DNA from: Oligoflexia bacterium
GTDB taxonomy: Bacteria; Bdellovibrionota_C; UBA2361; JAFLCA01
Length of the DNA stretch: 34,034 nt
Direction: 5' to 3'
Assembly: GCA_019694465.1 (NCBI GenBank)
Contig: JAIBBV010000044.1
Coordinates: 1-34,034, forward strand
How positions within the stretch are numbered: the stretch's first letter is position 1; every line of letters starts with the position of its first letter. Of the stretch, positions 15,654-23,921 are shown piece after piece. The translations under genes were made by a program, and so were the position numbers. The notes under the pieces are model-generated. The model had not been told where the DNA came from. It searched no databases and saw nothing but the letters and a program-made list of their open reading frames with translations.

Positions 15654-17993
15654 ATGGTGGTTATGTTGTACTCGAAGCCCCTAACAGTAAAAATCAAACT
15701 TATAACAGTCCTAGTTTTTGCAGCGATAGCTGTTCAAGCACAGGCTGAGCAACCTAAGCTTGTCGCAAAAGACAGATATATCATTACACAACGGGCACAG
15801 ACTGCTGCATTCTCACTTCCTGGCGCGATACTCAGCGGGAACCAAGGCATGCTAATCGCCGGTGCTAGGGTTGAGCGCAACTTAGGCACAGGTAGCCTAG
15901 TAACCAAGGGCAATGCACCCCAAGCTTTTTCTATAAACGGAGAAGACAGCACCGAATACGTAGCATTCGATGCCGATGACACTTTTTGCGCCGAGCTGAT
16001 GGCTTCAGATTCAAGCGTTCAATCCTGCAACCCCGACTACAAAGTGTCAGTACTTGGTGTAACTCCAAATGACCCAAAATTTGCCCAGTTGTGGGGTATG
16101 AACGGGCAGTACGGCATTGATGCTCCACGTGCCTGGGATCTTACAAAGGGCTCGTCAGATGTTGTCGTGGCAATTATTGACACCGGCGTTGACTACAACC
16201 ATCCTGACCTTTCAGCAAACATTTGGACCAATAGTGGTGAAATCGCCGGCGACGGAGTCGACAACGACGGCAATGGGTACAAAGACGACATCCACGGTAT
16301 CAACGTATCTGGTAGCAGCCCAACTGGGAATCCGATGGATAACAATAGCCATGGCAGCCATGTGGCCGGCACAATTGGAGGGCTTGGCAATAACGGCACT
16401 GGCGTAGTCGGCGTTAACTGGCACGTCAAGATAATGGGCCTTAAGTTTCTTGCAGCTAACGGCTCGGGGAGCCTTTCAGGCGCGATTCAGGCAATTAATT
16501 ACATGAATATGATGAAGGCACGCGGTGTAAACATTCGCGTGTCTAACAACTCATGGGGCGGTGGTGGATATTCACAGGCTATGTTTGACGCGATCAGCCG
16601 CGCCAATGATGCTGGGATTATCTTCGCAGCTGCAGCCGGCAACGAGTCTAACGACAATGACGCTTCGCCTTCCTACCCAGCTAGCTACAATCTTCCGAAT
16701 GTTGTTTCAGTGGCCGCGCTTGAATCAAGTGGTAACTTGGCTGGATTTTCAAACTACGGTGCGCAGAGCGTAGACATAGCCGCTCCCGGTGCTGACATCG
16801 TTAGCACTACCCCAAATAACACATATGCTTCGTACTCTGGCACATCCATGGCAACACCTCATGTTTCAGGAGCCTTGGCACTGTTGCTCGCAAATGAACC
16901 TGGACTAAGCGCCAGCCAAGCTATTCAGCGCGTGTACGATGCTGGCGTACCGCTTAGCACGCTAACCAACGTTGTGCGCACAGGTCGTACTCTAAATGTT
17001 GCCCGTATGGTTTATAACGAAACCGATCCAGTCCCACCGCAAGTTGATTTGCCAGCCTGTAACTACTCTGTTGAACAGATCCCATTCACTCCGAATAGCG
17101 CTGCGGATGCTGCCGCCATAGTGCAGCAGGCGGATGAGCTTAACTTCGTCCGCATCGATCTTCCGTTTACCTTCAACTTTAAGCAGCGCGAGTTCGTCTC
17201 CGGCTACGTTTCCCCAAATGGAGTATTCTACTTCGGTAATCCGCCAAGCAGCATGGACTATCAAAACTCTGCCGCGGCTCCATATAACTCAATCGCAGCG
17301 TTGCACACTGACTTAGTTGCTAACCTAGGCACCACACAGGGTGTCCGAGTAGCAAGTGACCAAAACTCGGTAACAATCCGCTGGGAAGCCAAACAATATG
17401 GTGCTTCAAGCGGCCTCGCTTATGTTTACTTGCAGCTAAACAGTGACAATAGCAGTAGAACCTTCGTACGCTTCCAAGACGCCAAGACCCAGAGCGCAAT
17501 TGCTTCAACCGCTACGGTTGGTCTAAACGGGGCACCAGGGCAGGGCAGCGATACCTATGCTGTAAATGCGCCCGCCAAGGTCTATAACAACCTAGGCTTA
17601 CAATGGAACAAGCTTTGCGATGATAACGGGGCTGGAAATAGCGCTGTGGTCACAAAGCTAGCCGTGAGCGCAGTAGGCAAGGGGACCTTGAGCAGTGGCA
17701 AGAAGTTCAAAATTAAAGGAAAAGGTTTCGGAAACGGCCCAATCGCAATTCAGGCTGCGGTTAACGGCCAGGCTTGTGAGGGAGTTGCGTACGACACAAT
17801 GGTAGACGGCGCCTCCTCAGCAGCTGGCACATTCCCCAAGCTGTTCTCAAGCAAGCCAATCAGAGTAACCTTCAGCGCCGGAGGGGCATCGCGTAGTGCT
17901 CAGGTTAACGCACGTAAGATTGGAGTAAAATCAAAACTCTCCGCTAAGCAGGTAGCTAGCTTCTGTAGCAAGCTGGTTGGGTCGATTCACTAG
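15654..17993 (+). CDS. Secreted subtilisin-like serine protease (S8 family)
   Basis: This 779-residue exported protease has a signal peptide (VKIKLITVLVFAAIAVQAQA), a roughly 110-residue propeptide-like segment, and a full S8 catalytic domain. The triad is D176 in VVVAIIDTGVDYNHPDL, H233 in NSHGSHVAGTIGG and S398 in YSGTSMATPHVSG; N330 in AAAGNE is the oxyanion residue. GDGVDNDGNGYKDD after the aspartate resembles a calcium site and is typical of the bacterial cell-surface subtilases. After residue 450 come beta-rich regions without a name I can give; the last 110 residues (from about VVTKLAVSAVGKGTLSSGKKF) look like a separate beta-sandwich. The start could be ATG 15654 or 15663. A role in nutrient acquisition or envelope processing is likely. 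Confidence 0.92.
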   Translation: MVVMLYSKPLTVKIKLITVLVFAAIAVQAQAEQPKLVAKDRYIITQRAQTAAFSLPGAILSGNQGMLIAGARVERNLGTGSLVTKGNAPQAFSINGEDSTEYVAFDADDTFCAELMASDSSVQSCNPDYKVSVLGVTPNDPKFAQLWGMNGQYGIDAPRAWDLTKGSSDVVVAIIDTGVDYNHPDLSANIWTNSGEIAGDGVDNDGNGYKDDIHGINVSGSSPTGNPMDNNSHGSHVAGTIGGLGNNGTGVVGVNWHVKIMGLKFLAANGSGSLSGAIQAINYMNMMKARGVNIRVSNNSWGGGGYSQAMFDAISRANDAGIIFAAAAGNESNDNDASPSYPASYNLPNVVSVAALESSGNLAGFSNYGAQSVDIAAPGADIVSTTPNNTYASYSGTSMATPHVSGALALLLANEPGLSASQAIQRVYDAGVPLSTLTNVVRTGRTLNVARMVYNETDPVPPQVDLPACNYSVEQIPFTPNSAADAAAIVQQADELNFVRIDLPFTFNFKQREFVSGYVSPNGVFYFGNPPSSMDYQNSAAAPYNSIAALHTDLVANLGTTQGVRVASDQNSVTIRWEAKQYGASSGLAYVYLQLNSDNSSRTFVRFQDAKTQSAIASTATVGLNGAPGQGSDTYAVNAPAKVYNNLGLQWNKLCDDNGAGNSAVVTKLAVSAVGKGTLSSGKKFKIKGKGFGNGPIAIQAAVNGQACEGVAYDTMVDGASSAAGTFPKLFSSKPIRVTFSAGGASRSAQVNARKIGVKSKLSAKQVASFCSKLVGSIH

Positions 17994-18043
17994 ACTAACT
18001 AGCCCAGCGCCGATCTGGAACGCTAATTGTTAAAATCAGAAAT

Positions 18044-19015
18044 TTACTCGCGTAGCTGTTTTCGAATCTCGTCCGGGATTTCCTCATCCGGGATTTCCTC
18101 TGACTCCTGAGCTCCCGCGTCCTCTTTTCCTTTCTCTAGCCAAGAGTGCTTGCTGCCGGACCCCTGAATATCGGCCACTGCAGCTAAGAGCTTGTCCATG
18201 TCCGTTTTTACAGGATAGTACCCGCCCTTATGGACTATTTCCGGAGGATTGCCTGTCTTGAGTAGGGACTCAATCCAAATCATCGTAATGTAGAACTTGT
18301 AAGCCTCCGCATCCACTGGAGCTATCCCACTAAGCTCGCCGAGAAATCCTTCCGTCATCGGTCTAGCTAGCTGCACTCCATAGCCCAATGGCGGAATAAT
18401 CCAAGAGCAAATATGGGCATGTGTAGTTTGGAATGTCTCTAACTCAAATTGAAGATTGTAACGAAATCCTTTGGGCTTAGTCTTACGCTTGTATTCCTTA
18501 AAAGCCTTAATGTCCTGCAGCATCATTGGACAGATGCTCATAATGCTGAACGCCCCCGCTAATAGACCACAAGCGAAGCCAATTTTGGGGATGGCTAGGC
18601 CCAGCAAGCCACCCACATCGGCGGCTTCTTGGATAATTTTTGAGAGTATTGAGAATTCCTGAGCATCGCAGCGCTTGCGGAACTTTCGATAAGAATAAAT
18701 TGTACCGAACAATGCCGCTAGGTCATAAGGCTTCAATACCTTTAAGTATTCTGCTGGAGAAGGCTCCCCCGCTAGTGCCACCTCCGGCTTGTAAGTAGCA
18801 ATCGCATATTGCAATCGCACCTGCATAGACGGACTGCGCACCAAGCGACCAGCCAAAAAGCGGCCTGCGTTGCTGTACTCGTTTGGATTGGCCTGATGAT
18901 CTGAGATCAGGGAACGGATAGTAGTGCTAAATGAATTTGGCACTGATCCGAATGCGCCAGCATAATAGCGCGCAGCGTCCCAAACTTTCTGTTCTTCTGA
19001 GCGTTCTTCAGACAT
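18044..19015 (-). CDS. Hypothetical protein, possibly HDOD-like
   Basis: No certain family is recognised. Between about residues 80 and 220 the helical text follows the pattern of HDOD domains (catalytically dead relatives of HD phosphohydrolases): ALFGTIYSYRKF..FSILSKIIQEAADVGGLLG, then CGLLAGAFSIMSICPMML in the position of LAGLLHDIG, and FELETFQTTHAHICSWIIPPLG in the position of the FGTDHAEVGAWLL stretch. HDOD proteins are linked to signalling and stress. The C-terminal tail is acidic and carries an in-frame duplication (EEIPD twice). ATG 19015 is chosen over a GTG at 19030 because GAGGT lies eight bases upstream. It is convergent with the subtilase gene. The fold call is a guess; the gene itself is likely real. 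Confidence 0.55.
   Translation of the reverse strand: MSEERSEEQKVWDAARYYAGAFGSVPNSFSTTIRSLISDHQANPNEYSNAGRFLAGRLVRSPSMQVRLQYAIATYKPEVALAGEPSPAEYLKVLKPYDLAALFGTIYSYRKFRKRCDAQEFSILSKIIQEAADVGGLLGLAIPKIGFACGLLAGAFSIMSICPMMLQDIKAFKEYKRKTKPKGFRYNLQFELETFQTTHAHICSWIIPPLGYGVQLARPMTEGFLGELSGIAPVDAEAYKFYITMIWIESLLKTGNPPEIVHKGGYYPVKTDMDKLLAAVADIQGSGSKHSWLEKGKEDAGAQESEEIPDEEIPDEIRKQLRE
18072..18101. repeat. Tandem duplication of a 15-base unit
   Basis: TCCGGGATTTCCTCA (18072-18086) is followed directly by a second copy with one change at its last base (18087-18101). It lies in the 3' end of the HDOD-like gene and encodes two copies of EEIPD, so the frame is kept. Confidence 0.8.
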
Positions 19016-19585
19016 GGGCGATGACCTCACTAAGCAGCGCGACTCTAAATGCAGAGCCGCTTCAGAGATAACTTCGGCTAAAAGTTTTTCGTACTAGAGT
19101 CGATTTTTAACCCCCTACATCACCGCATAACTCATTGAAATGACTGTATCAATACTGAGTAGTTGGCATGCCTCGGGCCCATCAGCAGCGTGTACAAAGA
19201 TTGCGCGACTAGTGTTGGGGTAACTTGGCACAACGGCTTCGAGCGATGGCACAACTCTTGGAACAATTCTCCCGTACATGAATCATTCACTGCTGCGACT
19301 TATCTGCGCATGCAAATGCATGAATGACACAGCACTTCGCGCGTGGAGCGACATAGATCTTGTGCTTGGCTACATCGTGGAGGCGCTTCATCGATCGCGC
19401 GAATCCTAACTCTACTCGCTCACATCAAACTTATTGCTTGCCAAGATCACAACTTGGTGGCAGTATCAAGATGTGAGCGCAACTGTTGCAAGAAATTTTT
19501 CTGCACAAGCGCTCGCAGCGTGCTGAAGGCGAAGTGACTGTTGTTTTGTGATCGCTCGCTAGTCAGGCACATCGCAGCCAATAGG
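19016..19585. other. Long non-coding region with many inverted repeats
   Basis: About 570 bases with no credible gene. Visible structure: GGCACAAC twice (19227-19234 and 19248-19255), 21 bases apart; palindrome TGAAT-C-ATTCA (19279-19289); CATGCA-AA-TGCATG (19309-19322); and the hairpin region listed next. An open frame at 19343-19537 exists but has no ribosome site or recognisable protein. The content could be regulatory DNA, an unannotated RNA, or a decayed gene. Confidence 0.5.
19417..19505 (+). ncRNA. Candidate structured RNA element
   Basis: CGCTCACATC (19417-19426) and GATGTGAGCG (19470-19479) form a perfect 10-bp stem. Inside, CCAAG and CTTGG (19441-19457 area) form an inner stem around ATCACAA. 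Directly after, TGCA-a-GAAA (19487-19495) pairs with TTTC-TGCA (19498-19505). Two neighbouring hairpins in a gene-free stretch suggest a functional RNA or a DNA site; nothing identifies which, and the strand is assumed. Confidence 0.35.
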
Positions 19586-19614
19586 TCGATAAGACTTTGA
19601 GGCGACTATATACT
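19586..19614 (+). promoter_or_regulatory. Candidate sigma-70 promoter for the 24-residue basic peptide
   Basis: TCGATA (19586-19591, four of six matches to TTGACA), a 17-base spacer, and TATACT (19609-19614, five of six matches to TATAAT). Transcription would begin near 19621, giving a leader of about 35 bases before the ATG at 19656. Confidence 0.5.
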
Positions 19615-19655
19615 CGCGAGGAAAACTAACTTCGCGTAATTGGAGAAATATACTC

Positions 19656-19730
19656 ATGGCAACTAAGAAGAAAGCTAAGAAGGCGACAAAGAAAAAGTCA
19701 ACACGTAAGGCGAAGAAGTCTCGTAGATAA
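19656..19730 (+). CDS. 24-residue lysine/arginine-rich small protein
   Basis: A short frame starts with ATG 19656, GGAG at 19642-19645, and ends at TAA 19728-19730. It encodes 24 residues beginning MATKKKAKKATKKK; 11 are lysine and 3 arginine, the remainder alanine, threonine and serine. This composition is like the tails of bacterial histone H1-like proteins, so nucleic-acid binding is likely. It has its own promoter candidate and is followed 41 bases later by a strong intrinsic terminator, so it forms a complete transcription unit on its own. That makes a chance frame unlikely. It is too short for any domain assignment. An alternative is that the transcript acts as a small RNA and the peptide is secondary. 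Confidence 0.7.
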   Translation: MATKKKAKKATKKKSTRKAKKSRR

Positions 19731-19771
19731 TTCGCCAGCCTGATTAGCTAAAGTTAGTTTTAGCTTCAGCG

Positions 19772-19809
19772 TACCCCCGGTGTAGAGATACACACGGGGG
19801 TATTTTTTT
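19772..19809 (+). terminator. Strong intrinsic terminator
   Basis: TACCCCCG (19772-19779) pairs with CGGGGGTA (19795-19802), and inside GTGT pairs with ACAC around AGAGAT with one bulged A. Seven T residues follow (19803-19809). This is the best rho-independent terminator in the window and ends the 24-residue peptide unit. Confidence 0.9.
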
Positions 19810-20193
19810 ATATAAAATTAGGGTGCTGCATTTTAAGGGGAGCGTAATTTGGCTTCTACGCTAAACAAGGCATAGCGTCCTGGGGCTGTATTTAGGCCCG
19901 CCAGTCCTGGGTATAGCGCGAGATCAATCGGTTAAAATGGGCCAGAATTGTGGGACTTTAGGTAGGAGCTAAGGTCCGCTCTCAAATCATACAAAGAGCT
20001 GCCAATATCCTTAGGAATCGAGGTTTAGCTAACATAAGTCTATAAGCCCCCAGATCATTTTCCCTGTAGCGAAGTCGCATATTTCTATCAATATTTACCC
20101 GTAGTCTCTGAGACATCGGAGACCCGAGTCAGTCGAAAGTTAGCGTAGGCACCCGCCTTAAATCTGCTTGCTGATTTCTAGTCGCCAGATCGC
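19810..20193. other. Intergenic region downstream of the terminator
   Basis: No gene is seen in these 384 bases, which lie at the 3' side of the minus-strand metalloprotease. Two small dyads occur: AGCGTA (19841-19846) with TACGCT (19857-19862), and GTCTC-T-GAGAC (20104-20114). Neither is a clear terminator for the metalloprotease. Confidence 0.5.
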
Positions 20194-21771
20194 CTAGAGC
20201 GCCTTATCCAGCGTCGTGAGGATATTAGTCTTCGAACTAAGTTTAGTAAATTTGAGCGATTTGGCGGCTGAGCTTGCGATTTCAGAACCACAAGTTAGCT
20301 CGGCTACGAAGTAGCGCGTAGACGAACTATTACCTGTGTAGAATTTATAGCTAAGCGCCTTAGAACTACGCTTTGAGCTACTCAAATCCGCACTAGCCGA
20401 GATAGTGTGCGGCTCATATAGCTCCTTGCTAGAACCACTACCGTTTAGCGCATCAGCGGCGGTCTTAGCACCGACTAAACGCAACCTGCAACTGGTAACG
20501 CCCTGCAAAGGCATGTTGTCGGTACTAATCTTGAAACTGAAGCGCTTGGACGACTTGCTGTATGAAACTGACTCCAATGTCACGCCAAGATTATAATTAG
20601 GAGCTCCATCAGCCAAACAACTGCCGAACGAATCTACATACGAGGTAATAGTGGAAACACTGCTCGCACCAAAACCAGTGATGGAAGGGTCCAGCACCGG
20701 ATCCATAAGTGAGTTATCGCTGGAGTGCGGAGCGTTAAAACTATGTCCATACTCATGCGCAATAATTAGGTGCGCATACGGCCAAACAGAGTAGCCATCT
20801 GCCCCAATCAAATTATAGGCAAGTCCACCCGATATTTGGCAAACTGTACCTAGGTAGGCTAGCCCAATCACACTTGAATTTAATGTTCTATCTGTAAATA
20901 GCGTATACAGATCCGCTGAAGAGTCCAAGCTTCCTTGGTAGGTAACGCCGCTACAGTCAAAGCCATCAATCACACATTCAGAGTGAAAGCCAGAATTGCA
21001 ATACCCATACGTACACGCAAAATTTTCAAGCAAAGTATTAGAATCCGTGCTTGATGTCAGAGGATCCGTTCCCGCTGTCTGATTAGTGGCTTGCGATATA
21101 ACATTCAACGAAAGCCCCACGTCATCTTCCCAAAATGCCGAAGCAGCTGCCATTTTCGCTAAAATATCAGAATCAGAAGAGGAGCCATGCACCCCGTAGA
21201 AGCCATGATCAGCAAGTGTGGCAATGTCGACAACCTTATAGGGGTTATATAGCGCGCCTGACCCAGCGCCAAACTCCAAGGCCAAGCTGCCCACAGTTTG
21301 AGGAAGGGTATGTGCCTTAACTCCAAGCGGGCAGGGCAGCGCAAAATTTGAAGGAAGATGACCTAGCCGGCCGGTAATCGGCCCCGCTTGGCTTAGCTGA
21401 GATCTATCAAACTTAGCAACATAGGCTCTCCCGCGCTTGGAACCAAACAAAGTGAGCTCGAGCTTGTCTCCAGTTACACTAGCCGAAACGCCCCTGGCGA
21501 ATCGTGGAAGGTTCTGTGAGCTACGACCGATAGCCCTGCCAGTAAAAAACCTATCCCTGGAAGACGCTCTTTGGGCTGTAAAATTTTTTGCCTGCAGCTC
21601 GACTTTCCGAACTCCTTCATGCGTAAACAGGCTTAACCGTACATGGCGCGCCGATCGCGACTCTAACTTTGAAAAATCTCCTCGCAACTCTATGCGATAG
21701 GGGGAAATCGCTTGGGAGCAAGTGGGGTGCAGTACCCAAGCAAGGACTAACAAGGCGAATATGCGCTTCAT
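20194..21771 (-). CDS. Secreted metzincin zinc protease (M12-like)
   Basis: This 525-residue exported protease has a signal peptide (MKRIFALLVLAWVLHPTCSQA). The zinc motif is HEYGHSFNAPH with H339, E340, H343 and H349, the metzincin HExxHxxxxxH pattern, followed by the Met-turn SLMDP (M356). The cysteine-rich text before the motif (FACTYGYCNSGFHSECV and GTVCQISGGLAYN) resembles reprolysin-like bacterial proteins. The N-terminal 150 residues look like a propeptide or beta domain, and the C-terminal 130 residues form a beta-rich, serine-rich domain. ATG 21771 is chosen over a TTG at 21789 because the signal peptide begins there. It lies downstream of the Omp85 gene on the same strand, 185 bases away. 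Likely secreted; substrate unknown. Confidence 0.85.
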   Translation of the reverse strand: MKRIFALLVLAWVLHPTCSQAISPYRIELRGDFSKLESRSARHVRLSLFTHEGVRKVELQAKNFTAQRASSRDRFFTGRAIGRSSQNLPRFARGVSASVTGDKLELTLFGSKRGRAYVAKFDRSQLSQAGPITGRLGHLPSNFALPCPLGVKAHTLPQTVGSLALEFGAGSGALYNPYKVVDIATLADHGFYGVHGSSSDSDILAKMAAASAFWEDDVGLSLNVISQATNQTAGTDPLTSSTDSNTLLENFACTYGYCNSGFHSECVIDGFDCSGVTYQGSLDSSADLYTLFTDRTLNSSVIGLAYLGTVCQISGGLAYNLIGADGYSVWPYAHLIIAHEYGHSFNAPHSSDNSLMDPVLDPSITGFGASSVSTITSYVDSFGSCLADGAPNYNLGVTLESVSYSKSSKRFSFKISTDNMPLQGVTSCRLRLVGAKTAADALNGSGSSKELYEPHTISASADLSSSKRSSKALSYKFYTGNSSSTRYFVAELTCGSEIASSAAKSLKFTKLSSKTNILTTLDKAL

Positions 21772-21956
21772 AATATGACCATCTACCAATAGTTATTCAC
21801 CCCACTTAAGATCTAGATTACTATCGGCAGTTGTTATTGTGAAATTTACGTCGTCCGGCCTAAATGTTATTACTTAACTACCTGAAATTATTATGCCCAA
21901 GCTAATAGCAAAAATTAACCACAGTTTCAGTGCGCCCAAAAACTTGGCCGCTTCGC

Positions 21957-23738
21957 TTAGCGGTCGAAACCAATTCCAACACTAGCTCTTTCAGGCCCAT
22001 CAGTCTCAGACCTTAAGTAGGAGCCAAACAACTGGCCCCCTGTTAGGATCAGACGCGGCTCGAAGCTATTAGATCCGTCCGGCCCGTCCCGTAGCGGGAA
22101 GGCCAAGTCAATTCTAAATACTCGACCGCCGGTAGTGCGCGGAAATGCGAAGCGCAGCCCCACTCCGACATCAGAATACATGTGGCTGCCAATCAATTCA
22201 CCAAGACTTTCGCGGGTAGATCCACCGGCATCAAAAAATGCTGCTGCACCAACGCTAACAAGCTTAAAGACATCATCCGCGATATGCACACGATCTTCGA
22301 GATTGAACACCAGGCGCCTATCACCAGTAAATGTTTTAGCAGTATATCCGCGTAAACCGGTGTCAGCACCAAGTAGAAATTCTCTATCCCGATCAAGATC
22401 GCTTCCGATATCCAAAGTTAGGTTGGCGGCGAGGGTGTGGCGACCAAGCGGCAAATTACCAAGCTCAAGTAAACCCAATACATCGTAAAATTTAATCTCT
22501 GTGCGCACGATGCTATTAGCTAGCCCGTCATCATCTACGCGAGTACTGCCACCCAATTCGCCGCGTACAAATGCAGTGTTAGAGAAACGATAGCCTACGC
22601 TATCATTTCCTGAGAAAAGAAAAGTATCCCGACTAGAACCCATAAATCCGGGAGCCGCAAACCCTGTCAAAGAAAGATCGTTTCCGAGATTGTAGTCAGC
22701 TTCATACTCGAAACGGTCGATGTATGTCATCTTGATAAAGTCAGGCTCTACCTGCTCATAGCCAAAGCTGGGACCGGTAAAGCGGCGTAGGTCAGCCAGC
22801 AGATCCGGATCATGGCTAAGATTATTGGGGTTCAAGCTTAAATCGGCATAATCGCCCGCATCCGCATCGGAAAAGCGATCGTCCTGGTAGCGGTACCCGA
22901 GACTGTAGCGCCCAACAGAAACCTTTGGGTCACCATGTGCCATGGTATAACCCAGGCCCAAATCTGTGTGGCGCTGCCGAAAGATGAATCGCTCGTCGCC
23001 ATTTTCAAATAATCGGCCAATCGTGTTGGATGTATTTAAGTTAGTTTCCCAAGAAAACTTATCTACCAAGCTGCGGAAGGGGCGCCCAAACAAAAATAGG
23101 GTCTCATCCCCGTCCGTACGTTCAAGGTGCGCGACTAAAGCACGGTTGAGCGTGCCCCACACACGCGGATCGTCATACAAAGCAGAATACGAGCTTCGAT
23201 TGCGGTCCTCCTCGTACAGCGCTTCAACTCGCTTGCCCAAGCCCAATAAATTATTTTCTGCCAGGCCAGCCGCAAGCTTCTGATTGCCGGTGCCAGAAGT
23301 GAATGAGAACTGAGGAATTATGGTCCATGTATCCTGGGAATAGACATCCACATCGACTGAATCTCCATCTGCCTTAGGCACGATTCGAACTTCACGTAAA
23401 AATCCGAGCAAACGTAGGTTACGTTCGCTTTCTTGAAGCACGAAATCATCGAAACTATCTCCTTCCTTAAAAAGCAATTCCCTCAGCACAACTTGCTCTT
23501 TGGTATTAACCTTCAAGCTGTTAGCAAAGCGATAAAGGGCAGACAGATTCTCCTCATCAAAAATATCGCGCACATGCACTCGAATAGAGCGAATGGTCTT
23601 GCCATTTAAGGCAGAGTAGGAAGCGCTCTGCGCACCATCAGTCGGCTCAGCTAATACAGATAGGGCTGAGCAAAAGAACATGCTCGCCAGCGACAGGGAA
23701 ATAACAATGCGAGCGCTGCCGAAGGACAAAAATCTCAT
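21957..23738 (-). CDS. Omp85-family outer-membrane protein with POTRA domain
   Basis: The 593-residue protein has a signal peptide to about residue 30 and a POTRA-like domain at about 48-135 (KTIRSIRVHVRDIFDEE to KADGDSVDVDVYSQDTW). A beta barrel to the C-terminus follows. The barrel contains LLGADTGLRGYTAKTF, the LRGY form of the family's conserved RGF/Y loop motif, and ends in an amphipathic strand with aromatic residues. Omp85 proteins insert or translocate proteins or lipids in the outer membrane. With one POTRA and a moderate length it is not BamA itself but resembles the smaller surface-antigen or patatin-barrel group. It is divergent from the long acyl-CoA dehydrogenase gene. Its ribosome site is weak. 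Confidence 0.82.
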   Translation of the reverse strand: MRFLSFGSARIVISLSLASMFFCSALSVLAEPTDGAQSASYSALNGKTIRSIRVHVRDIFDEENLSALYRFANSLKVNTKEQVVLRELLFKEGDSFDDFVLQESERNLRLLGFLREVRIVPKADGDSVDVDVYSQDTWTIIPQFSFTSGTGNQKLAAGLAENNLLGLGKRVEALYEEDRNRSSYSALYDDPRVWGTLNRALVAHLERTDGDETLFLFGRPFRSLVDKFSWETNLNTSNTIGRLFENGDERFIFRQRHTDLGLGYTMAHGDPKVSVGRYSLGYRYQDDRFSDADAGDYADLSLNPNNLSHDPDLLADLRRFTGPSFGYEQVEPDFIKMTYIDRFEYEADYNLGNDLSLTGFAAPGFMGSSRDTFLFSGNDSVGYRFSNTAFVRGELGGSTRVDDDGLANSIVRTEIKFYDVLGLLELGNLPLGRHTLAANLTLDIGSDLDRDREFLLGADTGLRGYTAKTFTGDRRLVFNLEDRVHIADDVFKLVSVGAAAFFDAGGSTRESLGELIGSHMYSDVGVGLRFAFPRTTGGRVFRIDLAFPLRDGPDGSNSFEPRLILTGGQLFGSYLRSETDGPERASVGIGFDR

Positions 23739-23921
23739 AAATCACGCACACCAAATGGGTTAGAACACGCCAGTGACAAATTCAAATATTAACTTTGCCA
23801 TCCAGCAAGTTCATATAAGACAAAGAGCCACCCGAAAAATATAAGTTGTTCCAGTACTTTTGCCGATATACTTTTAGATCATTGGAATCTCTTGTAGGTT
23901 CCGTGCTTTTGGAGCATTTAC

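Noticed and set aside
19343..19537. Open frame of 64 codons on the plus strand in the gene-free region
   Set aside because: No ribosome site, no recognisable protein text, and it overlaps the inverted repeat at 19417-19479.
19016..19655. Replication origin
   Set aside because: The region has dyads but no TTATCCACA-type DnaA boxes and no A/T-rich unwinding block that I can see.
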